Assembly (NCBI GenBank): GCA_022559845.1
Contig: JAHNEJ010003596.1
Span: 106,906-170,905, forward strand
From: Amorphophallus konjac
Lineage: Eukaryota; Streptophyta; Magnoliopsida; Alismatales; Araceae
DNA length: 64,000 nt
Reading direction: 5' to 3'
Part shown: piece by piece, positions 23,028 through 34,285 of the stretch
Layout of the letters: every line of letters starts with the position of its first letter
Numbering within the stretch: position 1 is the first letter of the stretch
Translations under genes and position numbers: made by a program
The notes under the pieces: generated by a model
What the model was told of the DNA's origin: nothing
The model's database searches: none
Seen by the model: the letters and a program-made list of their open reading frames with translations, nothing else

Positions 23028-23937
23028 GGTCGGTGCACATTATCTGTAAGGTCGGTGCGTGTTGTCAGCGAGGTCAGTGCACATCTGCCTTCCTTACATA
23101 GAAGGTCCTTGCACATTTGTAGTATGCATATTGAAGGTCAGTGCATATATGCCTTAGTCAGTTACAAGGTCGATGCACTTTTGTGATTTCAAGAAGAGAG
23201 GTCGGTGCAACTTTCCCCAATCAGAAAGGAAGGTCGATGCATATTGTCGCTGCTACACAACAAGGTCGGTGCACATCTGCTACAAGGTCTGTGCACGTTT
23301 GGTTTGAATACAACAAGGTCGGTGCACATCTGCTACAAGGTCGGTGCAGGTTTTGCATTGCGCAAGATAAGGTCGGTGCAGGTTTTGCCTTGTGCTAAAT
23401 GAGGTCGGTACACGCTCTTGTTACCTACATAAAAGGTCAGTGCACATTTGGTTGGTCTGCTTGCTAGGGTCGGTGCACATTTTCGTTGTTTAGCCAAATA
23501 ACATCGGTGCACATTTCACTTGTCTACACACAAGGTCGGTGCACATCCAAGACTAGTGCACGCCAAAGGTACATATGCTCCATGCGATTCGAGGTCGGTG
23601 TAGGTTTTGATTTCAAAGGCACAAGGTCGGTGCAAGTTTTGATTTCAAAGGAGCAAGGTCGGTGCAATCCTTCTCAAGCACAGAGGAAGGTCGGTGCAAC
23701 CTCTTCACTAGCACTGTGAAGGTCTGAGCAGCATGGCAACCAAGGTCGGTGCAACCCCTTCTTCAACACAACAAGGTCGGTGCATGTTCTGCCTTCAACT
23801 CAGCAAGGTCGGTGCATGTCCTGCTTTCAATGCATGCAAGGTCGGTGCAACCTGTTTGCTAGCACCGTGCAGGTCTGAGCATATTCTAGTATAAGGTCGA
23901 AGTAGCTGAAGATGGTAAGCCTATAAGGTCGATGCTG
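23028..23937 (+). repeat. Phased GGTCGGTGCA motif array in LTR C
   Basis: Thirty motif copies (consensus AAGGTCGGTGCAC) start at 23028, 23050, 23072, 23103, 23136, 23168, 23200, 23232, 23264, 23286, 23317, 23339, 23371, 23403, 23435, 23468, 23503, 23534, 23593, 23625, 23657, 23689, 23721, 23744, 23775, 23807, 23840, 23872, 23895 and 23927. Steps are almost all 31-33 or 22-23 bp. The one 59-bp step spans a decayed copy (about 23567). All copies point the same way. Spacers mostly differ in sequence, so this is not a plain tandem repeat. Confidence 0.92.
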
Positions 23938-24265
23938 AGATGTGTTTGATGAATTGCCTGACTGAATATTCAAGTGCCAGCAAGTAATCTCAAGGCACGG
24001 GAGCTAGAACCTGGTGATGGCATGTATTCCCAAGTCAGCCAATGATGGGCACGTGTTTCTCCAGAAAGGTTCAAAGCTGGCACATGGACCCAGGGAGCTT
24101 ATGACTGGGCACGTGTTCCCAGGATGGCAGATCTAGTGGCACATGATCCGAGATGACCTGGGACGCTTCTTCAGAAGCCTTCAAAGGAATAATATTCCAT
24201 TGCCACGTGGACCAATGGGATTTCACTAGGTCTTTTTCTGCCTCATCCATATGGAGGCTCTGCCC

Positions 24266-24274
24266 TATATAAAG
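24266..24274 (+). promoter_or_regulatory. TATA box in copia C LTR
   Basis: TATATAAAG followed about 30 bp later by the GA-rich leader (24300-24480), the same arrangement as in LTR B. The GGTCGGTGCA array lies 330-1240 bp upstream, thus in U3. Confidence 0.65.
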
Positions 24275-25475
24275 ACTGCCTCATCCTTCGATGAGGGCAG
24301 GAAGAGCTGCGAAAAGCTGCTGAGAGGAGAGAAGAGAAGAATAGAAGAAGAGGCCGCCAGAGAGGAAAAGTGAAGAGAGAAAAGAAGAGAGAGTAGAGAA
24401 GAAGAAGAACAAAAAGCTGAGAGCCAGAGTGAGAGAAAGAAGAAGAAGAGAGGAGCAGCCAGAGGGCGAGAGAAAGTGTGCAGCCGAAGCATCGAATTGC
24501 TTATCTATTCGTGTACCAACTCGTGGATCAAATCCAGAGTTCTTGTGCTCCTCAGAGCTACATTTGTTTTCCTTTCTGCTTTTGCTTTTTCATTTGTTCT
24601 TTTTACTTGCTTAGTGTGTTCTTTCGATACTCTGTTTGGAGTTCGGGGTCCCTCCTGGGTTTTCAGGAGAAGGGAGAGTGTATCTCCGGTTTGCCCTCTG
24701 TGGATTCAGAGGAAGAGAGACTTAATTGAGTCTCTGGTTGTGGGTGACTGAGGGTCACTCACGGGTCCCTCCTGTGGATTCAAGAGAAGGGAGACATAGT
24801 CTCCGGTTGCGAGTAACGGGAAGTTGCTCGTGGGTTCCCTTTGATTTAGAGGAAGGGAGGATTGGTCCTCCGGTTCTGATCTTGTGGGCTGCAAGGTCAG
24901 GGTTCAGATCTTGTGGGTTACAGGATCGGTGTGAGGGATTTGTTTCCCTCAGGGCAAGCTGTTTGGCAGCGGTTGTTTGCAGACTAAGTCTGCTTTGATT
25001 TCTAGCTTGTGCTAGTGGAATCGTCACTCGGTTTGAGTGAGGGGTAGACGTAGGCAGACTGTGGGTCTGGCCGAACCACCTAAAAATATCCTGTCCATCG
25101 TGGTTTGATCTATGCGCATACTTCCGTATCTACCATCCCCACTTCTCAGGTTGCTTGGGCGTTCCATATCAGAAGTTTCTGTGTGATTTCTGCATGAATT
25201 CGATATAGTTGTTAAGTGTCTGAGTGAATGCTTAGAAGAAGCACTTGCTTCTTAATGTCTCTCGTGGCTAGAGTTCTTGAGCGTGTAGTGATTGAGATTG
25301 AACCTTTCCATGGATGAACTAATTTCAGCAATTGTTACATGTCCTCTGAGTGAGAGAGCTTAGTTGTCTCATTAAACTACCTTGAGAGTAGGCAAGCGTT
25401 TTATTCCACATTTTTTAAAGAGGGATTCATTCACCCCCCTCTGAATCTCAGCCTTGCACCCTTCACATTCTAACA

Positions 25476-25554
25476 CATCGTAGTTGTCGGAATGCAATCT
25501 GTAGGGTTAAACCAAACAGTTAGAATTTAAAGAAGAGGCCGTTGGGCCCCTACA
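25476..25554. other. Short spacer between elements C and D
   Basis: Seventy-nine bases between the end of LTR C and the start of LTR D. No motif recognised. Presumably the DNA into which both inserted. Confidence 0.5.
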
Positions 25555-26140
25555 TGTTGCAGACACCAGAGCGATCGAGAAGTATGATTCGGCAAGCCGT
25601 CGGTACCAAACGCGAAGCACCACTCGAGCTACACCGGCATCCCTTTTGCTTGTAGATAGTTTGGAGTCTCCGTCTTGAGTCTGGGTATTTTCTAGTATTT
25701 ATTAGGGTGTATTTGGTATTTATTGCATTGCATTAGTATGTTTGTAATGTGTGTTTGTTTGGGTTTTTCATTTGGGCTCCTTTGTAAGGCTCTTAATAAG
25801 CCATTGGGTCAAGTTCATTTAGAGTCCATTAAGGGGTTATGTTCATATTGGACCTTAAGGCCACTTAAAGCCCAATTGTGCTTTTCCCTCTCTCATGGGC
25901 TTCCTAGCTTGGAAGGCCCCATAGGCTACAAAGGTCCATGGGCCAATTGGTTGGTCTTTGGCCCAAAGTTGCCAAATTTGACCCATGAGGAGGGCGCCCC
26001 TTGTTTTGGCCTTATTAGGCTAATTTGTTTATTTAGCTTTGAGGACATGGGTAAAAATAGATTTTGGTATCCCAAAGGTACCCCTCCCCAACCCCAGATC
26101 TAAGGGTAAGGTAGGTCATTTACCCAGGGATCCCATTTCA

Positions 26141-26148
26141 TATAAAAG
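26141..26148 (+). promoter_or_regulatory. TATA box in gypsy D 5' LTR
   Basis: TATAAAAG followed by GCTTGTATTTT. Conserved in the 3' LTR (48191-48198) and, as TATATAAG with the same downstream word, in solo LTRs J (59429-59436) and G (43812-43819, minus). Confidence 0.65.
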
Positions 26149-27480
26149 GCTTGTATTTTTCATTTTCATCATAATTAATACAAGAATTTCAGCAATTTTG
26201 CTCCATGAGCCAAGGGCCGCCCCCCCTCTCTCTCCTCTCCCTTCTCTTGCAGCTGTGAAGGCTGCCAATCTGAGTGTGATGCCTCCCCTATCAGTGTGTG
26301 AAGCTCTCCGCCGTCGTCGCCATGGAGCCGCCGTCGCACTGCCACCGCCATCACCGGAGTTCTGCTCATCGTGGGACAACAAGGTAAAGGTCAAATTTTA
26401 GCTCTCAGCTCATAGATCTGACGAGGCTAAAATTTTCAGGGTGAGTTCCCAAGGTTGATCCCACGTCCCAAAAAAAAATTCAGATTATTTCCACTTCGTT
26501 TTCCCATTTTTTCAATTAGGTTCCCACAGCCCACTAGATCTGCCCCTGTTCAATCTTGTGTTCCAGTAACCTAACACTTCGCCCATGAGACCCCCTTTTC
26601 GATTTCAAAATGAGCAAAAACTTGAACTGGGAGTTCTGTCCACCTAAGTCATCGTCCATAATTTTTTTTTGTGATTTTAGGAATTTTCTTTCCCATCCAA
26701 AAAATCACTGCATTTTCCAAAATATGTGCTGCCCCCTGTACTCCAGATCCGACCCATCTCTGTTAGAAAATCCCTTCCCCATATCAAACCTCCATCAAAA
26801 ATTACCAAAAAAATATCCAAGTGTTCCTTACTTCCCCCTCTAGCTTCCATAAAAATCCCCTCACCCAAATCCAAAGTTTCAGTTGCGGTCAACGCCCTTT
26901 CTCAGGCAAATCTCAGTCTGACCGGCCAAATCTGAGATAGGAACCTTTCCTTTTGAAAAATCCCCCATGAAAAATACGGCCACAGCAAAATTCCTGTAAC
27001 ACCAGAGGTTGAAGTTCTCAAAATTAGCTACGCATCGGCGCTAGTTTCGCGACGTTTCGAGATCGGAGCTGGTCTCCATAATTTTTGTCGCCGGATCGCG
27101 CAAGCCTGAAATAGCAGCACAGATCCGTGAACGGCAAGTAGCAAGGCTCTCAAGTCCGGTCGCCTCGCCTTCCACAAGGTGAACCAATGTAGCCGCCTCA
27201 CAAGGATCATCCCTCCAGGGGTTCCCTTTACAGCGGGACCAACCCCGCCTCAGTCGGCCGTCCGAGCAGGTCATGGACCCCACAATCGTCAACCCGCGTC
27301 GTCCGGACAGCATCAAGTTACAGCGTGTCGGCACCGATGGAGCGGTTCAAAATGCTGCCCGTCAACCCAATTTCGATCCTCCCGGGTCCCACATGTTACC
27401 TATTACTCCCTGCGTGGAGTGGGTTTAATTCTGTAATTATTGATCATTGTTAACCGGGAGTACGAACTTGGTTGTCTTCC

Positions 27481-27497
27481 CCACGCCCGGAGCGTGG
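27481..27497. other. Conserved stem-loop near LTR D 3' end
   Basis: CCACGC/GCGTGG six-base-pair stem with a five-base loop (CCGGA). The same stem occurs at 49541-49557 (loop TCGGA), 60642-60658 (loop CCGGA) and, inverted, at 42470-42486 (loop CGAGA in element sense). Confidence 0.6.
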
Positions 27498-27882
27498 AGG
27501 TAACGATATTTCCTTCTTGGCATTTGCTTACTTAGTATATGACTATATGCTGCTGCATGAGTACGTTAGACTCCTAGCTTGTTAAATCAATTTTAATCAC
27601 CACTGGGAGAGCGAGAGTTAACCCGTCCCGTGACTCGATCCGAGCACGGAAGTCAGTTTGACCCCGCTTGACTCTGTCAGTTTCTCAACCACACGGATCC
27701 GTGTTTCCCTCGCCTTGGATGACGAGTGAGCTCGCATTTCTGTTTAAGGCATATATCCCATAGGAACTCTTAGTGTCGAGCCGAGGTAGCTCTATTGTTC
27801 GCGTGTCACTGGTCGCGTCATCACTTAGAGTCCAAGGTTCGCATCATTTGGCGTCGGGTCCCTCATTCATCCCGCATCAAAT

Positions 27883-27894
27883 TGGTATCAGAGC
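27883..27894 (+). other. Primer-binding site of gypsy D
   Basis: TGGTATCAGAGC, complementary to initiator tRNA-Met. It is followed by about 215 bp of untranslated leader (27895-28109, continuing at 31188-31217 and 40440-40457) in which I see no further motif. Confidence 0.9.
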
Positions 27895-28856
27895 AAGTTA
27901 GAGTCTAGGGTAGTCATCCAAGGTGTCACATTGCATTCTGATACCCGGTATATCAAAAGGTGTTCCCTGAACGATAGGATACGCCTATTGGGAAGGTTGC
28001 ACACTTGCGCGAGTTCGGTCTTCGAATCATACCTTCGCCACGTACCGGATATTGGTTAAGTCTAGGTTCATCATCTTTTTTTTAGTCCGTGTATCCCAGT
28101 CATCGTGTCTGTTATGACCGCCAATTGGGCACTAGCCCAATCGGGCATAATTCGGACCCGCAAACTAAACGGGCCAAAAATCTGGACAGATTATCTAAGA
28201 ACCCTTAGAAAATTCGTAACTTAACGTAGGAAGATCAAAATGGAATGAAACCAGAATCATTAGAAAGCTTGGACCCTTATCCCAAACTCTCATGTTGAGG
28301 TGGAAACTCAATTCGCACCAGAACCCATGGTTCTGAGCCTTTCTGCCAGCTGTCATGAAAAGGTGTGACTGTTGGGCGAATTCGCATGTAATTAATGAAA
28401 AAAGCATACCTCCTGATAGGGATAATAGAATTCAATGAAACCACCACCAAAATTGATATCAAGAAGTTCTCTTGATTTTATCTGAAGACACCCAAATCCC
28501 AACGGAAAAATGCACTCACTCACATTTATGATAAGGTAGATGAAGGGTCACGACTGAAACAGAGGAAGAACGATGTTAATATTGCAAAAATCGTAACTTG
28601 TGCTAGAGTTCATGAAATTCAATGAAACCAAAACTGAACGTTAGATCTAGACATCCTCTTGATTTCATATGAAGACATCCCAACCTAATTTCCAACAGAA
28701 ATGTGCGCATACTAGCATTTATGTTCAGTGGTCGAAGGGTCACACCTGTTCAAACCTGAAGGGATGCTTAGCATTAACTGCTCTTCAAAACCAGCGACCT
28801 TGGAGCTTGTTAGAGCCTTGAGGGACGTGGGTGAACTCTTGGGAGGCCTGAAAAAC

Positions 28857-28865
28857 TATATAAGG
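28857..28865 (+). promoter_or_regulatory. Putative TATA box in solo LTR E
   Basis: TATATAAGG followed by a G-run and CT-rich leader. It is about 750 bp from the LTR start and 420 bp upstream of the GGTCTGTGCA array, which would then be in transcribed R/U5. Confidence 0.5.
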
Positions 28866-29283
28866 AGGGGGTTTCGTGGGTGGCCATCCTTTAGCAACAC
28901 TCATCTTCCATTTTTCTGCCACCTACGGGTCCTTTTGTGAAAGAAAGAGAGGTGAGGGACCTTGGCCTCTACGTAGGAGGGTGGACCTGCAGAGAAGTCT
29001 TGGTGGGTCAAGGGTGTGGATCTCATCCCCGGATCGAACGGTAAAGCTGAGGTGGATCTGGGGTGTGGATATTATCCCCGGATCGTCGGTTAACATCTTA
29101 AAGGTAGGCACCTAATCTCAAACTTAGGGGTCAATGACGCATTAGAATGGTTTTTGAGAAAAAAATATATTTTCTACACTCTAAAAGAGGGACTAAGGGC
29201 AGGTGGGGACGACCATCATATTCATTTTGGGATCTATTTTTCTATCAGTTTTGGGTTTCATGAGTCTCCACAGTCCTTGGGAA

Positions 29284-29897
29284 GGTCCGTGCAAGTTTGC
29301 ATTAGCCACGGGAAGGTCCGTGCATGTTTGAGTAAAGTCTGTGCAAGTTTGTATTAGCCATGGGAAGGTCCGTGCATGTTTGAGTAAAGTCTGTGCAAGT
29401 GAAGTTTGTATCAGCCATGGGAAGGTCCGTGCATGTTTGAGTAAAGTCTGTGCAAGTTTGTATTAGCCATGGGAAGGTCTGTGCATGTTTTGAGTGAAGT
29501 CTGTGCAAGTTTGCATTAGCCATGGGAAGGTCTGTGCATGTTTTGAGTAAGGTCTGTGCATACCCCGGTAAGGTCTGTGCAAGGTCCGTGCATGTTTAGT
29601 TCAAATTAGGAGTAAAGTCTGTGCATGTCCTAGTAAGGTCTGTGCATACCCCGGTAAGGTCTGTGCAAGGTCTGTGCATATTTAGTTCAAATCAGGAGTA
29701 AAGTCTGTGCATGTCCCAGTAAGGTCTGTGCATACCCCGGTAAGGTTTGTGCAAGGTCTGTGCATGTTTAGTTCAAATCAAGAGTAAAATCTGTGCATGT
29801 CCTAGTAAGGTCTGTGCGTGTTCTAGTAAGGTCAGTGCACATGCGAGGCAGGTCTGTGCAGGTCCGTGTAAGGTCTGTGCACCTGTGGGTCTGCTTA
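29284..29897 (+). repeat. Phased GGTCTGTGCA motif array in solo LTR E
   Basis: Motif (G/A)GTC(T/C)GTGCA(A/T) starts at 29284, 29315, 29336, 29367, 29388, 29424, 29445, 29476, 29498, 29529, 29551, 29572, 29583, 29616, 29637, 29658, 29669, 29702, 29723, 29744, 29755, 29788, 29809, 29830, 29851, 29861 and 29872. Steps are 10-11, 21-22 or 31-33 bp, with one 36. Part is a recent tandem repeat of about 86 bp (steps 11, 33, 21, 21 repeating), but the phase is held throughout. All copies have the same orientation. Confidence 0.92.
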
Positions 29898-30317
29898 GAT
29901 TTCCAAAAACATAGAAAAGGAGAGTTTTGAAAGGGCATTTCATTTTAGAAAAATCCGAAAATTAGGAAATGACAGAGGGATAAGTTATTAACCCACTGTA
30001 AAAGTTTCATGTACCCATAAATTCCGTACTTTCAGATATAAGTCATTTTCAATGCGTATGTAGCCTAGAAGGATGAAACTATACTTTCATGTAGTAACCT
30101 GAACATGACTACGGGTGTGTCTAGCCATCTTAAACTGTTAGCAGCAAATTTATGAGCATGGATAACTCATTATAAGCATGACTATGAGTATGTTTAGCCC
30201 CCTTAAAATCATGAAATATGTCTAATGAACATCATGCTAGTAATATCAAGTAAGAATATGTATGCCATGAAGGGAAACCAACAGCATTCTGTGAGGTTGG
30301 ACTTTGGTTCCTTCTGC

Positions 30318-30455
30318 GGGACGGTGATACGTAACGCCGCGGAAGTAAAAGACCCCAAGGGACGGCGATACGTAACGCCCTGGTATAAAATCTTATTGAT
30401 TCAGTCTTCGGTCCCATTGTGGGACGGCCTTTGTGGGATGGCGATACGTAACGCC
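30318..30455 (+). repeat. Triplicated GATACGTAACGCC word in solo LTR E
   Basis: GG(C/T)GATACGTAACGCC preceded by GGGA(C/T) occurs at 30318, 30359 and 30435, with a truncated GGGACGGCC at 30421. Spacers differ. Function unknown. Confidence 0.75.
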
Positions 30456-31217
30456 ACTGGGCCACAAGAATCTAGGTGGGAGTTCGCTCCCGGTTCTGCG
30501 CAGTACTCTTTCGTTCGTTGTGTATGGGCCTCCTGTGTTTGCGGCAGCTGTCCGATTCCAGGAATGGCAACAATATGAACTCTCATAAAATGTGATAATA
30601 AGACATTGTTCTTGTACTGAGGTCTTGCTGCATGCATGGGTGTTTATACTAGTTAAAGAATCTATGCTTTTCTTGTTGAGTTATTTTAAGTAGATGATAT
30701 AAAATGAACTATGCTACTGTTAACATCAGGAAAATGCATATAAATGATTATATAGATGCAAAGTTGACCCCAGTTAATTTAGGATGCCTACTGAGCGTCA
30801 CACTCACCCATGTGACACATGTTTTTCAGGAAATATAGAGCAGGAGGTTGAGGAGGAGGCAACAGCAGAGGATTATTGTTAGCATCATCTGTCTGGGTAT
30901 GCTGTGGTCAAATGTTTTGTTATATGTTGGGTGTGGGGTGGAAAAACTCTTGTGGGCTCATGTGTAATATGGAACATGAACCTGTACTCTTTTTAGAAAC
31001 TATGAAGGTTTAAGATGCTTACCTATATTTCTTGTAACATGTAGTTTCTCTCTCATGTGAGTGTATGTATGTTACATAAGATTGTGCTTCCGCGATACAT
31101 ACTAAGTGATTGCTTCGGGGTCCGATAAAAAGAAAAAGAAAATATCCCCAAAAATTTGGGGATCGGATCTCGGGGTGTTACAGTGTCACTTGCATGCCCA
31201 CCCGTAGAGGTACCCAA

Positions 31218-32801
31218 TGTAAGACTTCGCACAGCACTATCGGGCAACGCAGCGGATAACAAAAATTTATTTGCCTGATCCCGGTGCTATGAAAAGCTTA
31301 ATCTGTGCTCTAATCGGTGTTTCTAAGACCCTAATTACGGGTTGCGTGTTTCACCTTGTGCGGAACGACGCTGTCCGCGATGCCCGATGTAGAATATGGA
31401 GCCGCACAGCTGTACGGCCTCTAGAACAGATCCACATGGACCCTTGCGCAGCGACGGTACCTCCCCGGCACGACCTTTCCCGGCTCTATCACCTTCTGGA
31501 GAGAGAGAGAGTAAGAGGGAGAAAGGGGGAGGCTAATCCTCTCCTTTAAGCCTTAATGCTTGATTAGCTTAAAGGGTTGGAAGAGAAGAGTTCGAATGAA
31601 CTCACGTAGGATGCTATATATAGAGTTTGGTCATTTTCTAAAAGGGCTCCAAAAGACCAAAATTATATATATATCCTATCTACTATTATACATATGTATT
31701 AAGCTCCATTTACACTCCTTTCCAAAAGGAATTAAATAGAAATAATACATACATTTGTATAATAATAATCCGTCACCCAAGAATCCATTGTGTGTGATCC
31801 TCTAGGCCCATAGTCACTCTAGTTTAAGGCCCATTAACTTCTAATTCCCAATTAGAAGTAAATTAAACGTATTCTTCGCTTCTACTAGAGCCGAAGAATA
31901 GTTTAATTTATTCCGAACCTTTGATCACGTTGGGTCAAGCAAATCCGCGTGATCCTAGAGGACGCCGGGTTTAAAACCAGCCTGTCTGGAACCTGTGAGT
32001 CCACAGTTACCGCATCGATTTAATCCCTCGCTCCTTCTATGAGTCTGGTACGATCGAGGGTATGGTTTCTGTCAAACCCCATGATCGTGCCATTTGACTA
32101 TGACCTCCTTAAAGTGTATGACGTCCGTTCTAAACGAACTCACACGACCCTGGCCAGGGATTTAACGGAGCGTCAATGTCATGACCCATTAACTGTCTGA
32201 TATATACCCGACAGTGAGCGATCCCTTCTTGACCATTGATGATCTTCACACGTATCCTGGAGTGGTTAACGACTCGGCAACTCATGACTTATGGTTAAAG
32301 TCACTTAGCCAAGTGATTAAACCATTCCAATCCTCGTGTAAGATCCGATCAATGCCTCAGGTCAAAGGACCAACGATGCTACTGAGACAATTGGATCTTC
32401 AGTTGACATTAGGTATAATCAACCATCTGAAGATCCAATAGCGGATCAGTTCAGTGTACATCCTCCAAGGACATACACCTACACATATGTGTTGGTGCCC
32501 CGCACCAATGACCATGAGACTGGTCACTGACACATCATGTGTACTGGTTTAATAGGTAATCAAAGTCCCCGAGTGATTACCCTCCAACCAGGAACAGTTT
32601 AAGGCATGTGTACATGTAAAGTCAATCTCATGTTCGAGATCCCATCTCGAGCTGACTTTACAACCACATATCCTAGGGACAACGTAAAGTAACACAATCG
32701 CATATTTACGCTCAAACACCACTTTATTAATAATGAACAAGATCGTACATATATCGGGTCTACCCGACCCTAAATTGGCCTGTAGCACACCAACACTAAC
32801 A
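31218..32801 (-). repeat. 3' LTR of copia F (1584 bp)
   Basis: TGTAAGACTT...CACTAACA. Partner at 38847-40434. Differences from the partner cluster in its first 280 bp. The rest looks identical apart from a four-base indel (actc, near 32525 against 40155). Confidence 0.93.
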
Positions 32802-32813
32802 ATCTCCCACTTG
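32802..32813 (-). other. Polypurine tract of copia F
   Basis: Plus-strand ATCTCCCACTTG is CAAGTGGGAGAT on the element strand, next to the LTR. Confidence 0.8.
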
Positions 32814-32815
32814 AA

Positions 32816-34279
32816 CTACAGCCAATTGCCCACAACTTTGAGGCCCATCTTATCCCGATGACGCTCAAATACAGTCTGTGTCAAAGGCTTAGTCAGTGGA
32901 TCTGCTATGTTGTCTTCTGACGGTACACGCTCTACTGCCACATCTCCACGATCAACAATCTCCCGAATAAGGTGAAAGCGCCTGAGAATATGCTTTGACC
33001 TTTGGTGAGATCTCGGTTCCTTCGCCTGGGCGATGGCCCCATTATTATCACAAAATAATGGGATGGGAGCTGATATCTCGGGAACTACGCCAAGTTCCAA
33101 GATGAATTTCTTCATCCAGACGGCTTCTTTAGCAGCTTCAGCTGCAGCAATATATTCCGCCTCCGTCGTCGAGTCTGCAGTCGTGTCTTGCTTGGAGCTT
33201 CTCCAACTGACTGCCCCTCCATTCAACATGAATACAAATCCAGACATGGATTTGTAGTCATCTGGATCTGACTGGAAACTAGAATCTGTGTAAGCTCTAA
33301 GCTGTAGGTCCTCTCCTCCATAAAGCAGAAAAAGATCCTTAGCCCTTCGCAGGTACTTAAGGATGCCCTTTACTGCCTTCCAGTGCTCTTCGCTGGATTT
33401 GCCTGATATCTACTGACAATGCTTAAAGTATTGACAACATCAGGCCGTGTACATAGCATTGCATACATGATTGACCCTATCGCCGAAGCATAGGGTACCT
33501 TATTCATGTGTGCCACCTCCTCAGAAGTTTTAGGACTCATCCCCTTGGATAGGAAAATTCCATGTCTCATGGGAATGAGACCTCTCTTGGAATTTTCCAT
33601 CCTAAATCTTTTGAGGATAGTGTTTATGTACATGGATTGGGATAATCCTAGCATCCTTTTAGATCTATCTCGATAGATCCTTATGCCCAGCACATAGGAT
33701 GCTTCTCCCAAATCCTTCATGGAGAAAGTCTTGGACAACCAAGACTTAGTTGATGTCAACATCTCTACATCATTCTCAATGAGTAAGATGTCATCAACAT
33801 AAAGGACCAAGAAGGTCACAGAGCTCCCATTGACCTTCTTGTAAACACAGGGTTCATCTTCATTCCGAATGAAGTTGAAAGATTTGACAGCCTCGTCAAA
33901 TCTTAAGTTCCAGCTTCTAGATGCCTGCTTTAATCCATAAATGACCTTTGAAGTTTGCATACCTTATTAGGATGTAGCTTGGAGGTGAATCCTTCAGGCT
34001 GTACCATGTACACCTCTTCTGACAGATTTCCATTAAGAAAAGCTGTCTTCACATCCATTTGCCAGATCTCATAATCCAGGTATGCAGCAATGGCAAGGAG
34101 ATTCTGATTGACTTAACCATGGCTACCGGCGAAAAAGTCTCGTCATAGTCAATGCCTTGCCTTTGACGATATCCTTTCGCCACTAGTCTAGCCTTGTATG
34201 TGTCAACCTGTCCATCTGCACCGATTTTCTTTTGAAAATCATTTGCAGCCGATAGGGACCTTCCCTTCGGGTACATCAA
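32816..34279 (-). pseudogene. RT and RNase H of copia F, frameshifted
   Basis: RT begins in the 34049-34279 frame ([23 protein letters not shown]), shifts near 34105, and continues in 33370-33960 with IYGLKQASRSW, LYVDDILL (about 33800) and the SIMYAMLCTRPD motif. It shifts again near 33385, and RNase H ends in 32816-33247 with TEAEYIAA, SKHI and DPLTKPL. Shifts look like single C or G losses. RT copies element RNA into DNA; RNase H removes the RNA. The YVDD catalytic motif is intact. Confidence 0.88.
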
Positions 34280-34285
34280 CTAAGT

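Larger units (their letters stand above)
20059..25475 (+). mobile_element. Copia element C (SIRE-like), 3' part
   Basis: The outermost level of the left nest. It shares with B the 3' region words, the junction sequence CATCATCAAAAAGGGGGAG and LTR starts of the form TGTTGTG.CCC. The 5' half and 5' LTR lie left of the window. A five-base flank catcg (25476-25480) would be its right target site, but the partner cannot be checked. Confidence 0.85.
22693..25475 (+). repeat. 3' LTR of copia C (2783 bp)
   Basis: Starts TGTTGTGCCCC after the polypurine tract and ends ..CACATTCTAACA. Related to LTR B by its start and by downstream blocks (GAACCACCTAAAAA, the AGTGAGGGGT region). U3 carries the GGTCGGTGCA array; a TATA box and purine-rich leader follow. 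No complete second copy is in the window. Confidence 0.88.
25555..27879 (+). repeat. 5' LTR of gypsy D (2325 bp)
   Basis: Starts TGTTGCAGACACC and ends CCCGCATCA, two bases before the primer-binding site. Partner at 47605-49939. TATAAAAG at 26141-26148. It contains the stem-loop CCACGC-CCGGA-GCGTGG at 27481-27497. LTRs G (42195-44362) and J (59003-60931) share its layout and 3' third. Confidence 0.92.
28110..31182 (+). mobile_element. Solo LTR E (gypsy-type, 3073 bp)
   Basis: TGTTATGACC...GGGTGTTACA flanked by the perfect five-base duplication gtgtc (28105-28109 and 31183-31187), inside the untranslated leader of gypsy D. No internal region, so a product of LTR-LTR recombination. Orientation is taken from a TATA box at 28857-28865 (TATATAAGG) and from the end GGGGTGTTACA, a common 5'-LTR end before TTGGTATCAGAGC in plant gypsy elements. 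The opposite orientation is not excluded. Short frames within it are not genes. Confidence 0.9.

Noticed and set aside
23028..23937. CRISPR-like repeat-spacer architecture
   Set aside because: Plant LTR context, repeats of 11-13 nt, no cas genes, and degenerate repeats. The similarity is only in regular spacing.
26039..26401. Frames of 90-120 codons in the LTRs of gypsy D (also 48089-48331)
   Set aside because: LTR sequence over the TATA box and leader; the Pro/Arg/Ala richness comes from GCCGCC repeats; not kept between the two LTRs.
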